From assembly GCA_022478985.1 (NCBI GenBank), contig JAKSZP010013346.1, positions 62,001-126,000 of the forward strand: 64,000 nt of DNA, in the 5' to 3' direction. Both the position numbers and the translations under genes were made by a program. Each line of letters opens with the position of its first letter. The stretch's first letter is position 1. This DNA is from Massospora cicadina. Taxonomy: Eukaryota; Entomophthoromycota; Entomophthoromycetes; Entomophthorales; Entomophthoraceae. Below are positions 33,813 to 45,229 of the stretch, piece by piece. The notes beneath the pieces were generated by a model. The model was not told where the DNA came from. It did not search any database and saw only the letters and a program-made list of their open reading frames with translations.

Positions 33813-34500
33813 CTATGCGTGATGATGGTCTTTGCACAAAATGGGCTTGACCAAAGTGACGTCAGCTCTTTCACCCATATATAAGGTGAAAGAGGAGTCC
33901 TTAATTTTGCTGAAAGTTGGGCTTGTTTCATCCATAATGTCCTCACAAAATTCCGGTGCTTCAATCCCGCACTTGACAGGGCACACGTGGTCTTTGTGGC
34001 CTATAGCTGAGCTGAAGTTGCAGATAGATGGGGTGTGTTCTGGTGTGATGCAGAAGGGGCGAGATACGCTGCCATTGTAGAGGTTGATGGTCGCCATGTG
34101 TGGAATAAGGTGATATCCTTTACCACATCATGATTGAGTTCTATAATGGCTATTGCCTTCCCTGTACACAGGTGGGGCAGGAGGGGGAATTTCTCAAATT
34201 CAAACTGTTTTATTACGCCGTAACCTTTGAGGCCCTTGGAGCTCGTCCTCAAGGATATCACAGTGCACGGTGCTTGGGAGTCAATCAAATATGATGAATA
34301 GGTCATTTGCCTCATTCCATTGTGTGCGCACTGTGCAGATGGTGCAGTCTTCATTGTTAATTTTTATGGAGAATACAACTTTCGCTGCTTCCGCTGCTTC
34401 CTCCATGGACATGAATCAAAGTCCACCCATCTATGTAAATTTTTATAATTTACTGAGATGGTGTTTGTAAAAGTTGTGGAAAAGGCTACCCCATTTTTTC
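33813..34500 (-). pseudogene. ORF1 protein of LINE2
   Basis: LLPHLCTGKAIAI (34.15 kb) matches the RRM-like part of LINE1 ORF1. The zinc knuckle reads ICNFSSAIGHKDHVCPVK (33.98 kb). Here the second Cys has become Ser, whereas LINE1 lost the first one. The frame breaks between the two parts. Confidence 0.7.
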
Positions 34501-34809
34501 CCACGATTTGAGGGAAGTATTGCTGACCATAATTCTAAGGCCATGCTCAAGGGAGGACAGGGGTTGGGAGTGTTCTATTTTGATATATGCGCCCATTTTT
34601 TGCAGAAATTGCAAACTCCAGGTGCAGCGCTGTGCTCACCATTTTTGGTGGGAGGTTGTGTCAACATTCCACTGGGGCGTTTTCCCCGGTGGGTTGGGAG
34701 GGCTTTGGGCCTTTCGCGCTGGCCACTTTCACCCAACTGGTGTTGTTGCGGACAAATTTGCTCATTTACCTGGTTGATTGTAAAATTCAGATAATTTGTG
34801 TAGAATCAT

Positions 34810-34830
34810 GTTACTAATAGTGATAGTAAC
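34810..34830 (-). other. 5'-terminal hairpin of LINE2
   Basis: On the coding strand GTTACTA and TAGTAAC pair around TCACTAT, close to the 5' end. The position and CACT in the loop match the LINE1 hairpin, though the stem bases differ. Confidence 0.6.
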
Positions 34831-34858
34831 GGGAAAGAAAAGCTATATATATATATCT

Positions 34859-35588
34859 TCAGTTATAAATATATTATGGTGTGTAAATAGAATCATATCA
34901 TACTTCCATAGGCAAAGTTCTTATTAGTTAAATATTTTTCTAAAAACATTAACATACTAAGGTTGTTTGTTACTTGAAGCTATAGTATTAAGATTTCAAA
35001 TTATATTTTAGATCCAACCTACTTTATTTATTTACTAGTTATTGTTTTAATTAGTTACAAAGATGTAGATTCAATTATTTTAGGCTAAAATATAAGCTAA
35101 AATCTAAAGACACCATATAAATACTCTTTAAAGTGCTTATCATTAACCGTTTATTATCTATCATCTGAGAAAATTCTAAAACTTGTTTAAATTAGGTGGC
35201 TCATCTCGTTCTGAAAGAGATCAATTGATTTTATTCATTGATCTTAATTCTGTTTAAGTTATCATTATAAACATAAAATAGAGCCAAAAAGATTACTTAT
35301 AACTGTTTTTATAATCTTTATTGATAAAAGTAGCGCTTAGTTCTTGAAAAATGACATCCACAAACAATATTCTATAAGGGTGAAAATTAGTCTATATTAT
35401 TATAATTAAAGTCTCTGTGATGAAATAATAAATATGTTACTCCGCTTTTTTAAGACATTTATTAAATTAACCATTTTATAAAACATTTAGCTTTCTGATT
35501 ACCACATATGATTATATCACTATTATTTCTCATAGAAAATAAGGTATAGATAATCCAAAAACTTTATTTATAAGCTGATTTTATAGCG
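34859..35588. other. AT-rich sequence, no gene seen
   Basis: High AT content with short frames only. Confidence 0.4.
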
Positions 35589-35676
35589 TCTTTTTTAGTA
35601 CTAGTGGGGCTCAAACCAAGAGGGAACATCCCCAATTGTCTGTGGGTGTAAGATTAAGCTATAATTAATCTCCTAA
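35589..35676 (-). mobile_element. 88-bp truncated copy of the family X 3' end
   Basis: The minus strand ends GGTTTGAGCCCCACTAGTAC then TAAAAAAG. A 7-bp repeat TATAGCG flanks it (35582-35588 and 35677-35683). The upstream half diverges from the 58.2-kb copy, but the last ~45 bases align. It shows tRNA box A/B-like strings, which I consider fortuitous. Confidence 0.55.
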
Positions 35677-35880
35677 TATAGCGCTAAAAGAAGTTAGCCT
35701 AAGCAGCTATATTGGATAGAGAGGGGGAGTAGGGCGTTCTGCATCCTGTTGGATGTCCAGCCACCACTTAGAGGTGATGTCACAGTATTGACCAAGTGTT
35801 ATACCAGCAAATCTCTCATCAGCAAGATGTATTTAGATTAGACATGATAACTAGATGGAAGGGGGATAAAGGTTATTTTT

Positions 35881-35925
35881 TTTAGTACTAGATGATCCCA
35901 ACCTGAGGGGGATTCATCGATGTCA
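35881..35925 (-). mobile_element. 45-bp micro-insertion of the family X 3' end
   Basis: Flanked by a perfect 17-bp direct repeat GGATAAAGGTTATTTTT (35864-35880 and 35926-35942). The minus strand ends GGTTGGGATCATCTAGTACT and a run of A. Confidence 0.75.
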
Positions 35926-35942
35926 GGATAAAGGTTATTTTT

Positions 35943-36884
35943 GATTAATAATATGATGGGATTTGACCATCTAAAATGGTTAGTTCAGAGGTTATTAAAG
36001 AACATCACAACCTAATAAAATGAAAATTAAAAGAGATTTTTAAATTAGAGGAATACTTAAAAATTAGAGAGGACTGGAATCTAATAGATAAAATATTTTA
36101 CACTCAATTAGAGCTATAACAAACTTAAAAGGTTTGTTTTTCTAATGTATCAATAAGATTTCTTAATTATCATATTTAGCTATAAATAGTTCTGAAATTT
36201 TTTTATATAGGCCCAGCACAATGCATTCTATAAAATATAAAAATATAAAGAAAAATAGTGTAATGAACAAACTAAGTAAAACCCAAGGTTAATGCTTCAC
36301 TCTTACTAGGACAAAGCCTGACAGAGCCCCATCTAATCCTCAATAAAGTTTTACAATTGACTTGAATAGCACTGAAGATGAAACCAGCAGCTTATTCACA
36401 GGAACATTCTGGCTGGTAAGAAAAGAATCTCGCGCTCAAATACCGTCTCAAAATTGGTCAATGATATTTAAAAGATGAATGAGAAATACTATTTTGTAAA
36501 CTGACCCAAATAAGAAAAAATCTTAGGTGAAACGCCCAATATGATGTCATGAGTCTTATTGGTATTTCATCAGGAATGCAAACACCGGCAACAGCATAGC
36601 AAACCAATTAAAAAACTGCAAAACAACAAACTAGGTGCTCAGGGTACACGATGCAAATGAGGATGCAGTCAGGAGGATAAAAATATTTGTTGAAATATTA
36701 ATATAACGTATCAATCTAAGGAACCAAGTAGTTTAGAAGGCCAGAGTTAATTTGCAGTAAATGCAAATCAAAGTTTAGTATGAAAGTATTCTGGATGGGA
36801 AATCTTCAGGGCATCACTATAATGTTGAGTTTCAGTATTCCCATATAATTTTGCTTAATTAATCAAATTATTATCATCTTTGTC
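35943..36884. other. AT-rich sequence, no gene seen
   Basis: No coding, tRNA-like or transposon signature was recognised. Confidence 0.4.
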
Positions 36885-37889
36885 TGCTGGGGTGAATTAC
36901 CACAGCGGATGTGAGAGTAATCATAGTATTTGTCAACTATTTCTGGTTGATATTCCTTATGAGATTTAGATTAATTCATTAGGATCTGATCCTAATAGAT
37001 TACTTATGTTCTATTATGGGTATCATTAACACAATGTTCTATGAGTATTTTATCTAATAATTAACGATTAATAGCTAATTATCTCGTATGAATCAATCCA
37101 GAGTTTGTCACTGATTGATTAAGGGTTTATTATAGTTTCTGGGCATTGACAACGCGTTTTTTGACAAGAACTTGTGGATGAACCCTTTTAAGCAACGCAA
37201 CATGCTGTTATGGTGTAAAAGGGCCCATTACCATAGCAGGTTACTAGCTAATAAGAATAATATTTGGGGATTGAGTGTAGACGTTGTGACACGTTCTTTA
37301 TATACTCAATCTAAATGGGTCATGTTATATTCAGCGGTGGAACCTGACTAGTTAGATGAAGTAAATCATTCTTGGATGACTTCTAAGGGCTAATTGATTG
37401 CAACGGCTACTGTTCCTATTGGAGCACCAACAGAAGAATTGGGCGTCAAATTTCCCTAGATATATTTCCATGGTTTTATTTAATAAAGCAGACTTGTAGT
37501 GTTGTAAATATTTAGAATATTATATATTTTTGTACCTTTCTCTTGGGATAAGTTAAAGAATAGCTTTCCTTTGTCTTAATATTCGTATTAAGTCCTCAAG
37601 ATCTTTTGTGGAAAGTGAAGAAGGAGAAACTCTTATGCTCCAGAAGTTGACAACTCTAGAGGATTAGTTGAAAGTATAGAATTTTCGCTTGTATAAAAAA
37701 ATTGAAAGTACCTCAAGTATCATAAGTAAAAGCGTTAGCACCTGTCTAACGTTGAAGACAATATTTAACTTGGTTGTGAAGAGATTAACTAAGATGATAG
37801 TCTTTTTACTATTGTCAACTTATCTACTTATATCCCCATTCTTTCCTTTGCACACATAGAACCTGTTCAGTAAACATAGAAAGATTACA
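36885..37889 (+). repeat. 5' LTR of the old Gypsy-C family copy
   Basis: Diverged relative of the Gypsy-C LTR. Shared blocks include the region around CATTACC(A/T)AAGCAGGT at 37.23 kb and CAACGGCTACTGTT followed by GGGCG at 37.4 kb. It starts TGCTGGGG and ends ATTACA two bases before the PBS. The start is less certain than the end. Confidence 0.6.
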
Positions 37890-37891
37890 TT

Positions 37892-37906
37892 TGGTGCTCA
37901 CTACAG
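37892..37906 (+). other. Primer-binding site of the old Gypsy-C copy
   Basis: TGGTGCTCACTACAG, identical over 15 bases to the PBS at 45186-45200. It would pair with a tRNA ending CTGTAGTGAGCACCA. Confidence 0.7.
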
Positions 37907-37935
37907 ATGTAGTTGAGTTTCAGGCCAAAGACCAC

Positions 37936-38360
37936 TGTTGGACATCTGCCTTCTCAGCTCCAAAATAAGAATGATTTAGGGAAAAATAGGCCAAAACAAG
38001 GTGAGAAGATTTTACCCACCGGTGATTGGGTGCAATTTACAGAACATTACCACACTGGTTTGTTCTACTCCAGAATATTTTCCTTCATTCTGTGAGGCTG
38101 AAGCCTATTTTTTCCTAATTCAGATGACAAGCTTTTTGACACTAAAGCCCCAAATTCCCATGGACCCAATATTTAAAACTAGTTAAAATATGAAATAATA
38201 GTATCAAAGAGGAGAGCTTTTTCTGTTTTGCCCCAAACAAATAGAAACAAAAAGTAAAAAATTTAGTTTTCTTAGTAGTTTATTAATTATTTTAAATATT
38301 TCATTGTGGGATCCAGCGGCGCATAGCAGCAGCGAACATAACCCTTGCTGGATTCTGACA
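37936..38360 (+). repeat. 5' LTR of Gypsy-B
   Basis: 425 bp, TGTTGG...CTGACA. Close to its partner at 43166-43588, with scattered substitutions and a few indels. Confidence 0.92.
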
Positions 38361-38363
38361 ATT

Positions 38364-38379
38364 TGGTTCTCACTAAAGG
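38364..38379 (+). other. Primer-binding site of Gypsy-B
   Basis: TGGTTCTCACTAAAGG, three bases after the 5' LTR. It would pair with a tRNA ending AGTGAGAACCA. Confidence 0.7.
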
Positions 38380-38413
38380 GGGCACGCCTGTACACTAAAC
38401 TGTGGTTACTAAC

Positions 38414-39180
38414 ATGGAGGCTGTAAACGTGAGCAGCTCTTCTGGTTCTTCTTCAACTGAATCACGATTAGTTGCTCTTGAGAAGTAACTAGCCAGCTCT
38501 TTCTCCCGTCTCAAAAAGCTAGAGCAAAGGCCATTCAAATTACCTATAAAAGGACAGATACACCCTGGGTGAAGGGAGCATTGCTTCCTTTTTGTACGTT
38601 TATAAAGCTGCGATGGATGGCGCCACTGATAAACAAAAAGTTCAGTACATTCTTCCCTGTTTAAGCCGCAGAGCCCAAGAGTTGATCGTTCCTCACCTGG
38701 ATCCTCAGCACATCTGGCCAGATGTTAAGAAGGCCCTCTTGGCTTTTTCTGGATCCAAGCAGAGTTTATACAGGGAAAAACAGGCTTTCATGCGCCTTAC
38801 CATGTATGAGGGCGAAACCCTCTTTAGTTTTGCTGAGCGTTTCTATCTCACTGCTCAAAGGCTGACTATGTCTAACCTGCTTACCCCAGATGATGCTATC
38901 GCTGCCATATTAACAGGGTTAGCTTCACAACCCTCTCTCACCAGGCATATTATCTCAGTGAAACGCCACTTTACAACCTTCTGCGATATAAAAGAGGCTT
39001 TATTTGACATTACCCATATTCCTTTAGGTGTAACTACTTATGAAGATGAGGGGCACCCCTCCGCTCTAACCATTAAGGAGCTGCTGCCTATTGAACCGTT
39101 GGAAGTGAGGCCACCTGTGCCTACCTCCCTGAAAACCTGCTTCTTTGGTGTGACTTAAAACGGACATACCTCATTCATGT
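38414..39180 (+). pseudogene. Gag of Gypsy-B
   Basis: The probable start is the ATG at 38414 (MEAVNVSSSSGSSSTESRLV), broken by a stop and a frameshift. The main frame, 38592-39158 (188 codons), holds the capsid-like core (YILPCLSRRAQELIVPHLD; GETLFSFAERFYLTAQRL). A decayed zinc knuckle follows at the end (CFFGVT, stop, NGHTSFM). Gypsy-D has the same Gag. It would form the particle and bind the RNA. Confidence 0.8.
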
Positions 39181-39344
39181 AAAGCGGAGACCCCTACTGT
39201 GGTTTCCCCTCCAGCTCAGCCGATAGGTGCACGCCCTAAGGGTATATCCTCCAGAACTAATGGTGTTATGGAAATGCCAGTTAAAGCGAAGCTAATTGAC
39301 CAACCTCTCGTGGCTGTCTCCCCTACTTCAATTGCAACCTTGCC

Positions 39345-39950
39345 ATGGTTGAGAATAGCCCTGAGGCTGACTCTGAGGGGGGTTACGATGATGTAGGGTA
39401 CTACTTATTTGGAGCTCCCGCGGAAGTGGAGGTCCCTGATTGCCTAAATGCCAAAGGAGTAGACGAAACCACCGTACCCAAGGATACCTACCTCCGTCAA
39501 GTTATAGGTTGTATGGCGATTATTGACACAGCCAGCGACGCTGATCAGCTCCTATCAAGCTTAATTCGCTCTACAAAGAGGGCATACCATGCAGTCTATT
39601 CTGGAAACTCACCCTGAGACCGCACGCAAATTAACCTCCACTTTCCATATCAAGGAGGTCTTAGCGCTGTCGCCCAGCTTTGGAAGCACACTTACCAAGG
39701 TTAAAGTAATTGTTCACAAAGTCCAGGTGATGGCTATCTTGGATACAGGTTTCCCAGTGAATGTAATCTCATCTTGGCTGATGAAAAAGATTAAAAGATG
39801 CCTGACTTGGATTATACCAATGAGTTTGGAATCGTGGGCCCAAACAACACCCGCGCCCTTGGCGCTTACTCCTCCCTTCCTATTTGAGTTGAGAAGCTTA
39901 TCCTATTGGCCCCTGCTGTGGCCTTAGATAATAACTCCTATTATATGCTC
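39345..39950 (+). pseudogene. Protease region of Gypsy-B
   Basis: The frame 39589-39927 holds VMAILDTGFPVNVISS, the aspartic protease active site with an intact DTG triad (residues 52-54, bases 39742-39750). The preceding frame (39345-39617) encodes the linker that joins Gag to protease. The protease would process the polyprotein. Confidence 0.8.
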
Positions 39951-40103
39951 ATAGGTACTCAGCTTATGATCAAGTATGAAGGCATCATCAACATGAAGCA
40001 AGGGTTCTAATCTTTAATGAACTACTGAGTTCCATTAGTCTTATCAAATAAAGAACCCATTAAGAATGACTACACCTTTCTGGTTGAATACCCTTTTTCC
40101 GCT

Positions 40104-40400
40104 TTGCATTATCATTATGTCACCTCTGGGCGCAACACTAAGTTTTTGTCCGATTCAGTGGAGGCTAGCGATGGTATTCCATTTTATGCAGCAGATGAGG
40201 TGATTAAGCTGGGTGAACAACGAGTGGTTGACACGAAAATCACGCTCCAAATCCCACACCACTGTTTGTTGCACCTCGTAAGTGTTGAGGGCCTTAGTCC
40301 TTTGGAGCCTCGCGTATTACCTGGGCTACTAGACCCAACCTACCAGCAACCTATTACTCTACTGTTGGGAAACCTCACCGCAAAGGACATGATCATATAG
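40104..40400 (+). pseudogene. Protease-RT linker of Gypsy-B
   Basis: A 98-codon frame with VVDTKITLQIPHHCLLHLVS and a LLDPTYQQPITLLLGN tail. It is homologous to 8601-8822 of Gypsy-1 and 61596-61859 of Gypsy-D, so it is a conserved module. I cannot name its function. Confidence 0.6.
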
Positions 40401-40436
40401 AAACACCAAGAGGTTGGCCGAGGATTTTTAATCCCT

Positions 40437-41505
40437 TTGAAGGACGATGAACAAATCCACTCCATAGGGTCAATGGCAGATTTGGGTTTACCCTCAGACC
40501 ACCTGGTGTGTACCTTACCAAACGTCCATAATTCAGATGAGTTTACCCCAGATGAGCTGGAGAAATTTCATAATCTCCTTGATGACTATAGCGACATATT
40601 CTCCAAGTCAGCTCACGACTATGGCCACATGAAGGGCTGGTTCCACTCCATTGATGTGGGTGATGCCCATCCCATTTGGTCAAAACCATATCGCAAGTCA
40701 AAGGTGGAGGAACAGCATATGAGGATGGAACTCACACAGTTACTGGATGCGGGGTTACTAGTTCCCTCTCAAAGCCCTTGGTCTTCCCCACTGTTAATAA
40801 TTAAAAAGAAAGATGGAGGTGACCGGATAGTCAGACTACCGCAAGCTAAATAACCTCATGAAGAAGGATAGCTATCCTATCCCTCGCATCAATGATGCCC
40901 TGGCCCAACTATCTAGCTCGAACTTCTTCTCAGCTATGGACTTGACCAGTGGCTATTGGCAAATAAACCTTTCTCCATAGGACAAGGAGAAATGCGCTCT
41001 CATTTGCAGTGAAGTTCTTTATCAACCCACTTGACTACCTCGAGGGTTGCGCAACGCACCTGCATCTTTTCAGCGTGCTATGGATCACATCATGCAAGAC
41101 TTAAAGCTAACTTGCGTTATCGTTTATCTTGATGATATTACTGTGTTCAAAAAAACTTTCAACGACCACCTGGTTCACTTGAAGGGGGTGTTTGGAAGGT
41201 TATGTAAGTCAATATCAAATTGAAACCATCAAAGTGCACCTTCTTCCAGCGAAAATTGGATTTCCTTGGCCACTCCATTTCGCAAAAAGGAATCCAACCA
41301 CTACAGAACCAGGTCGAAGCCATTGCAAATATGCCTCCCCCTAAGAATTTGTGGGATATACAGGTATTTCTGGGGATGATGGGGTATTACCATCAGTTCA
41401 TCCCTAAGTTCTCGCAACTCAGTGAGCCCCTTGTTTGCTTACTGAAGAATAATATCCCTTTCCACTGGGGCGCTGAACAAAAAGCCGCCTTTGAGACCCT
41501 GAAGT
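40437..41505 (+). pseudogene. Reverse transcriptase of Gypsy-B
   Basis: Fingers at 40437-40853 (SPWSSPLLIIKKKDGGDR). After a frameshift the palm follows with FSAMDLTSGYWQI, LRNAPASFQRAMD and the catalytic VYLDDI (YLDD at 41125-41136). The thumb and connection follow at 41220-41507 (CTFFQRKLDFLGHSISQKGI). All RT boxes and catalytic Asp residues are present. Two stops and one frameshift interrupt the frame. Confidence 0.88.
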
Positions 41506-42000
41506 AGCTACTAAAACGACGCCCTATCCTATGGCACCCAGATTACAAAAAACCCTTTATCCTGTTTATGGACGCGTTGGACTACGACGTTGGGGCCATC
41601 TTAGCCCAACTAGATGAAAACAGTATTGATCATCCGGTATCTTATATCAGTAAGATGCTTTCAAAGCCTGAACGCAACTACAGCGTAACAGAAAAATAGT
41701 GCCTAGCTGTTTTGTTGGCTGTAAAGCACTATCACCCTTTCCTCTATGGGATCACCTTCACTGTAGTTACTGACCACGCTTCATTGAATTGGCTACAAAA
41801 TATGAAAGACCCTACTGGGCGGTTAGCTCGCTGGGCTCTAAAGCTCCAGCCTTATGATATGAAAATTGAACACCATGCCAGAACTCGTCATATGAATGTG
41901 GATGGGTTGTCTCGCCTGCCAGTCCTCCATTTGGATAATAGCGAGGCAGAAAGGTTACATGATCTATTAATGACCCCCAATGAATGGGAGGATGAAGACG
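41506..42000 (+). pseudogene. RNase H of Gypsy-B
   Basis: FILFMDALDYDVGAILAQLD holds the first Asp region. SKMLSKPERNYSVTEK is followed by a stop where an active copy has the catalytic ECLA. VVTDHASLNWLQNM and RHMNVDGLSRLP contain the later catalytic Asp residues. The C-terminal part lies in the 159-codon frame 41712-42191. Confidence 0.85.
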
Positions 42001-43165
42001 ATACAGTTCAGAAGATGTTAGCCTGCCACTTGCGCAACACCAAAGTGGAAAACGTGAAGTTATATAAGCAGGTGGGGGCGAAGTGGCTGCCTTACCTCCA
42101 TCCCTTGGAACGCGTACTTGCCATCCTCGAAGCTCACTCCATTTTAGGCCATGGAGGGGCAAAGAAAAATTATGAGTGGCTTAAGGATTGATACTATTGG
42201 GATAGAATGATGGAAGCTATAGTTGATATCTTGGAAGCCTGCCTTACGTGCAAGAAACAATCTGCTCTCAAGACTAGATACCAATATCAACCAACTATCC
42301 CGCAACAACCTTTCCACACTATTATTTTGGAAGTCGTAGGTCCCCTTCCAAAGTCTACTAGTGGCAACCGCTTTATCCTAATAGCCATCGACCACTTCAC
42401 TAAGTGGGTTGAAGCTGTGGCGCTTCCTGCCCAAACAGCCAAGGCAACTGCCACTTTCTACACCAACACATTTTTGCTCAGCATGGCTGCCCCAAGTACT
42501 ACTATGCGATAATGGCAAGAATTTTACCTCCAGAGTAGTCAAACTCCTGGCTACCTCCATGGGAGCCCAACAACCTTTTTCAGCTCTGTACAATTCATCT
42601 ACCAATGGGGCAGTGGAAGAGCCAATGGAACCTTAGTTTCTATCCTCCGCAAAATGGCCTCTTCCAATCCACTTCACTGGGATCTATTCTTACCCAGTGC
42701 CCTTATGGCCTAAAAGATTAGTTATCACAAAATTCTGAAAATGTCCCCATTCCGCGTCTTGTATGGGCGGGAACCAGGAATACCTGCCTTTTTAGATAAA
42801 GAGGTATTTTCTTCCACAGTTGACCAACTTGAGAAGGTCATGAGAAATTTGGCTCAGCGAATTATTCAACTCCAAGCTGAAGCTATGACCAACATAGCAA
42901 AAATGGTAACTAAAGAAGGGCAGGCTGCCAACGAGCTCTGCACCCCCTTTCGACATTTCAAGTGGCTGGTAAGGTGTTATACTACCATAACCGCATCACT
43001 CCAAGAAGCAGTAAGCTTGGCTCCTTTTGGGAGGGACCTTTCTCCATCACCTACAAAAGAGGCAATGAATACACCATCAAATCGTTAGCCACAGGAGTTA
43101 CTATTAATCGAGTACATGGCCGTTTCCTTTGGCCTTATTCTCCCCTAACATTCTTGAGGGGGTGA
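42000..43165 (+). pseudogene. Integrase of Gypsy-B
   Basis: The HHCC zinc domain (AHSILGHGG ... CLTCKKQS, 42.12-42.26 kb) has one stop. The core starts ILEVVGPLPKSTSGNRFILI, where the first catalytic Asp of the family's xxDVxGPL is replaced by Glu. CDNGKNFTS follows in a shifted frame. MSPFRVLYGREPGIPAFL is at 42741, and the C-terminal GPY/F module (GSFWEGPFSITYKRGNEYTI) lies in 42962-43165. No chromodomain is visible. Several frameshifts occur. Confidence 0.82.
43156..43165 (+). other. Polypurine tract of Gypsy-B
   Basis: GAGGGGGTGA directly before the 3' LTR, the expected primer site for plus-strand DNA synthesis. Confidence 0.7.
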
Positions 43166-43588
43166 TGTCAAACATCTGCCTTCTCAGCTCCAAATTAAGA
43201 ATGTTTTAGGGCAAAATAGGCCAAAACGAGGTGAGAAGATTTTACCTGCCGGTGATTGGGTACAATTTATCAGATCATTACCACACTGGTTTGTTCTACT
43301 CCAGATTAATTTCCTCATTCTGATAGGCTGAAGCCTATTTTTCCCTAATTCAGATGACAAGCTTTTTGAAACTATAGCCCCAAATTCCCATGGCCTGGAT
43401 ATTCAAACTAGTTAAAATATGAAATACTAGTATCAAAAAGGAGAGCTTTTTCTGGTTTTCCCCGCACAAATAAAAACAAAAAGTAAAAACTTGGTTTTCT
43501 TAGTAGTTTATTATTTACTTTAAATATTCCATTGTGGGATCTAACGGCGCATAGCACCAGCGAGCATAACCCTTACTGGATTCTGACA
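43166..43588 (+). repeat. 3' LTR of Gypsy-B
   Basis: 423 bp, TGTCAAACATC...TCTGACA, partner of 37936-38360. ACCAC follows. Confidence 0.92.
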
Positions 43589-44043
43589 ACCACAGAATTA
43601 ATTATCATCACAATATCCTTAAAGAACGAACTTTGGAAGCTTTGGATGGGATTGGAAACTTTGTACAAGAATATGTGAACTTGGACGTCTCAACCCAATA
43701 AAACGAATTTGAATAAACAAGTGATGAAATCTGGGGGAGAAATAGAAACAAGTTGCAAAGCTCAACAATATTCTTTATGAGAAAGTCACCTTCCCTGAAA
43801 TGGAAAAACTGAAGTAATCAAAGAGTTACTGTTTCATAAAATTTGGATGGAACAATAAGGAGTACGCTTTCACAAGTTTCAGGATAATGTATATATCATA
43901 AAGCAATTTCAAGGACTCAAATTAAATGCAATTGTGTCCAGATGGAGGTGAATTAAGCCAACAACAAGACACATAAAAGTTTGGCTGAAAAAAACAACCC
44001 TTAGAAAAATGCTCGGAGTTTTTATGAAATTTTAGAAATTCCC
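43589..44043 (+). pseudogene. Gag leader fragment of the old Gypsy-C family copy
   Basis: Plus-strand sequence with protein-like pieces (LKERTLEALDGIGNFVQEYV) broken by many stops. It lies between Gypsy-B and Gypsy-C and joins, across Gypsy-C, with 53616 onward, where Gag continues. Confidence 0.5.
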
Positions 44044-45182
44044 TGTTGGGATTTTTGCTCATAAATTCAGCCTTATAGATTACCAGGGATAGCTAGGGGA
44101 TAATTTCCTAATGCGAGGTGAATTGGAAATCAGTTGATCCTGATTTCAAGGTTAAATGTTTGGGTGATTTTAGGTTATTCGCCTGGTCAGATCAGTCAGT
44201 GGCAATCTGAACAAATGCTTAAGATTTCATTGGGCAGAATTGCTAAAGAAATAGGGGCATCTTATAGTTGATTAACTATTAGGTGTACCAATTGGGATTG
44301 GTCAGGTTTCATCACTGACTGATTGGGAATGAATAGCAAGTTGCAAGGCGAGTGATGCCAACTGCAACTAGCAAATCGATCAGTTGGTGCATGACCTGCC
44401 TTAATGGGTAGTAAGTCCCATTACCTAAGCAGGTCACTTGCCAAATATTGTTGGTTCACTTAGATTGAGAGGAAACCGTTAGGGAAACATTTTCTGACTC
44501 TTTCTATTTTAGGCTTGGGGATGTCAAATGATGGAATCCTAGCTAGGATGGGGAAGACCATCGCTGCTGAGATGAGGATGTTAGATTCAACGGCAATGGC
44601 TACTGTTTCATTAGGAGGTGTCAACCGAGGGTTGGGCGCTGAATCCCCAACTATAAATTCTTTAGTATTCATTATTAAAGTAGACAATATACAATATACA
44701 ATATTTTTAGATCACTTTTACTAGGATAATAGCTTAGTAAACTTTATCAGCATCTATTTGTTCTATTCTTTCTCAGGGATATTATTGCTGTGTGCAATAA
44801 TTGGAAGACTCTATAGGGAAAAGAGTAAGGATCTGATCTGAGATCCAGAGAAGAAGTGGAATCAAATTGAGGGTTGCTGCCAACTGTGTGCCAAGCCAGA
44901 GAAACCCTAAACAGGAATCTAAGAGAAATCAGGTTAGATGGTACAATGGAACAAATCCCTATTTCAAGACATCACAAGTATTTTGAGAGGAAATACTGGC
45001 TGAGTGTTGGGCTGAGATTTAATACTTCCATTCAACTATTGATAATAGTCATCATACTATAATAAATCAATTATATCAACTATTATAAAACATGGAAGAA
45101 TTGCACAAAACTTGAACCTGTGCAAGTAATAAGTTTATAGGGGCTATTGGCCAAAAATAATTAAAACCTATAAATTTTTCCA
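44044..45182 (+). repeat. 5' LTR of Gypsy-C
   Basis: 1139 bp. Aligns over its length with 52473-53615. The last ~250 bases are nearly identical between the two LTRs, and the first half is more diverged. Confidence 0.9.
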
Positions 45183-45185
45183 AAG

Positions 45186-45200
45186 TGGTGCTCACTACAG
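45186..45200 (+). other. Primer-binding site of Gypsy-C
   Basis: TGGTGCTCACTACAG, three bases after the LTR. Same as in the old host copy (37892-37906). Confidence 0.75.
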
Positions 45201-45229
45201 GGGTGTATTTGACTAGAAGAACTTAGAAG

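Larger units (their letters stand above)
29440..34840 (-). mobile_element. Full-length L1-type LINE (LINE2)
   Basis: A 5401-bp minus-strand relative of LINE1. An 18-bp target duplication of the form AGCT(T/A)TATATATATATCT flanks it (29422-29439 and 34841-34858, one mismatch). Its 5' end (34840) carries the same hairpin layout as LINE1, and its 3' end the same tail motif. Frames are more broken and the AT content higher than in LINE1, so it is an older copy. Confidence 0.9.
37936..43588 (+). mobile_element. Complete Ty3/gypsy element Gypsy-B
   Basis: A 5653-bp element with LTRs 37936-38360 and 43166-43588, a PBS, a polypurine tract and a perfect 5-bp target duplication ACCAC (37931-37935 and 43589-43593). 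Gag, protease (DTG), RT (YLDD), RNase H and integrase follow in Ty3/gypsy order. A modest number of stops and frameshifts interrupt them. It is the best-preserved Ty3/gypsy copy in the window. It is inserted a few dozen bases after the PBS of the old Gypsy-C copy. Confidence 0.95.

Noticed and set aside
35589..35676. A tRNA gene or tRNA-derived SINE, from box A- and box B-like strings on the minus strand
   Set aside because: Its 3' half aligns with the family X terminus at 58.25 and 16.7 kb, no cloverleaf with a proper T-arm forms, and shorter copies lack the supposed boxes.
38204..38395. 63-codon minus-strand frame over the Gypsy-B 5' LTR
   Set aside because: It lies almost wholly in the LTR and leader and has no protein-like features.
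41812..42162. 116-codon minus-strand frame in Gypsy-B
   Set aside because: It lies opposite the RNase H/integrase frame and has no transposon or protein motif.
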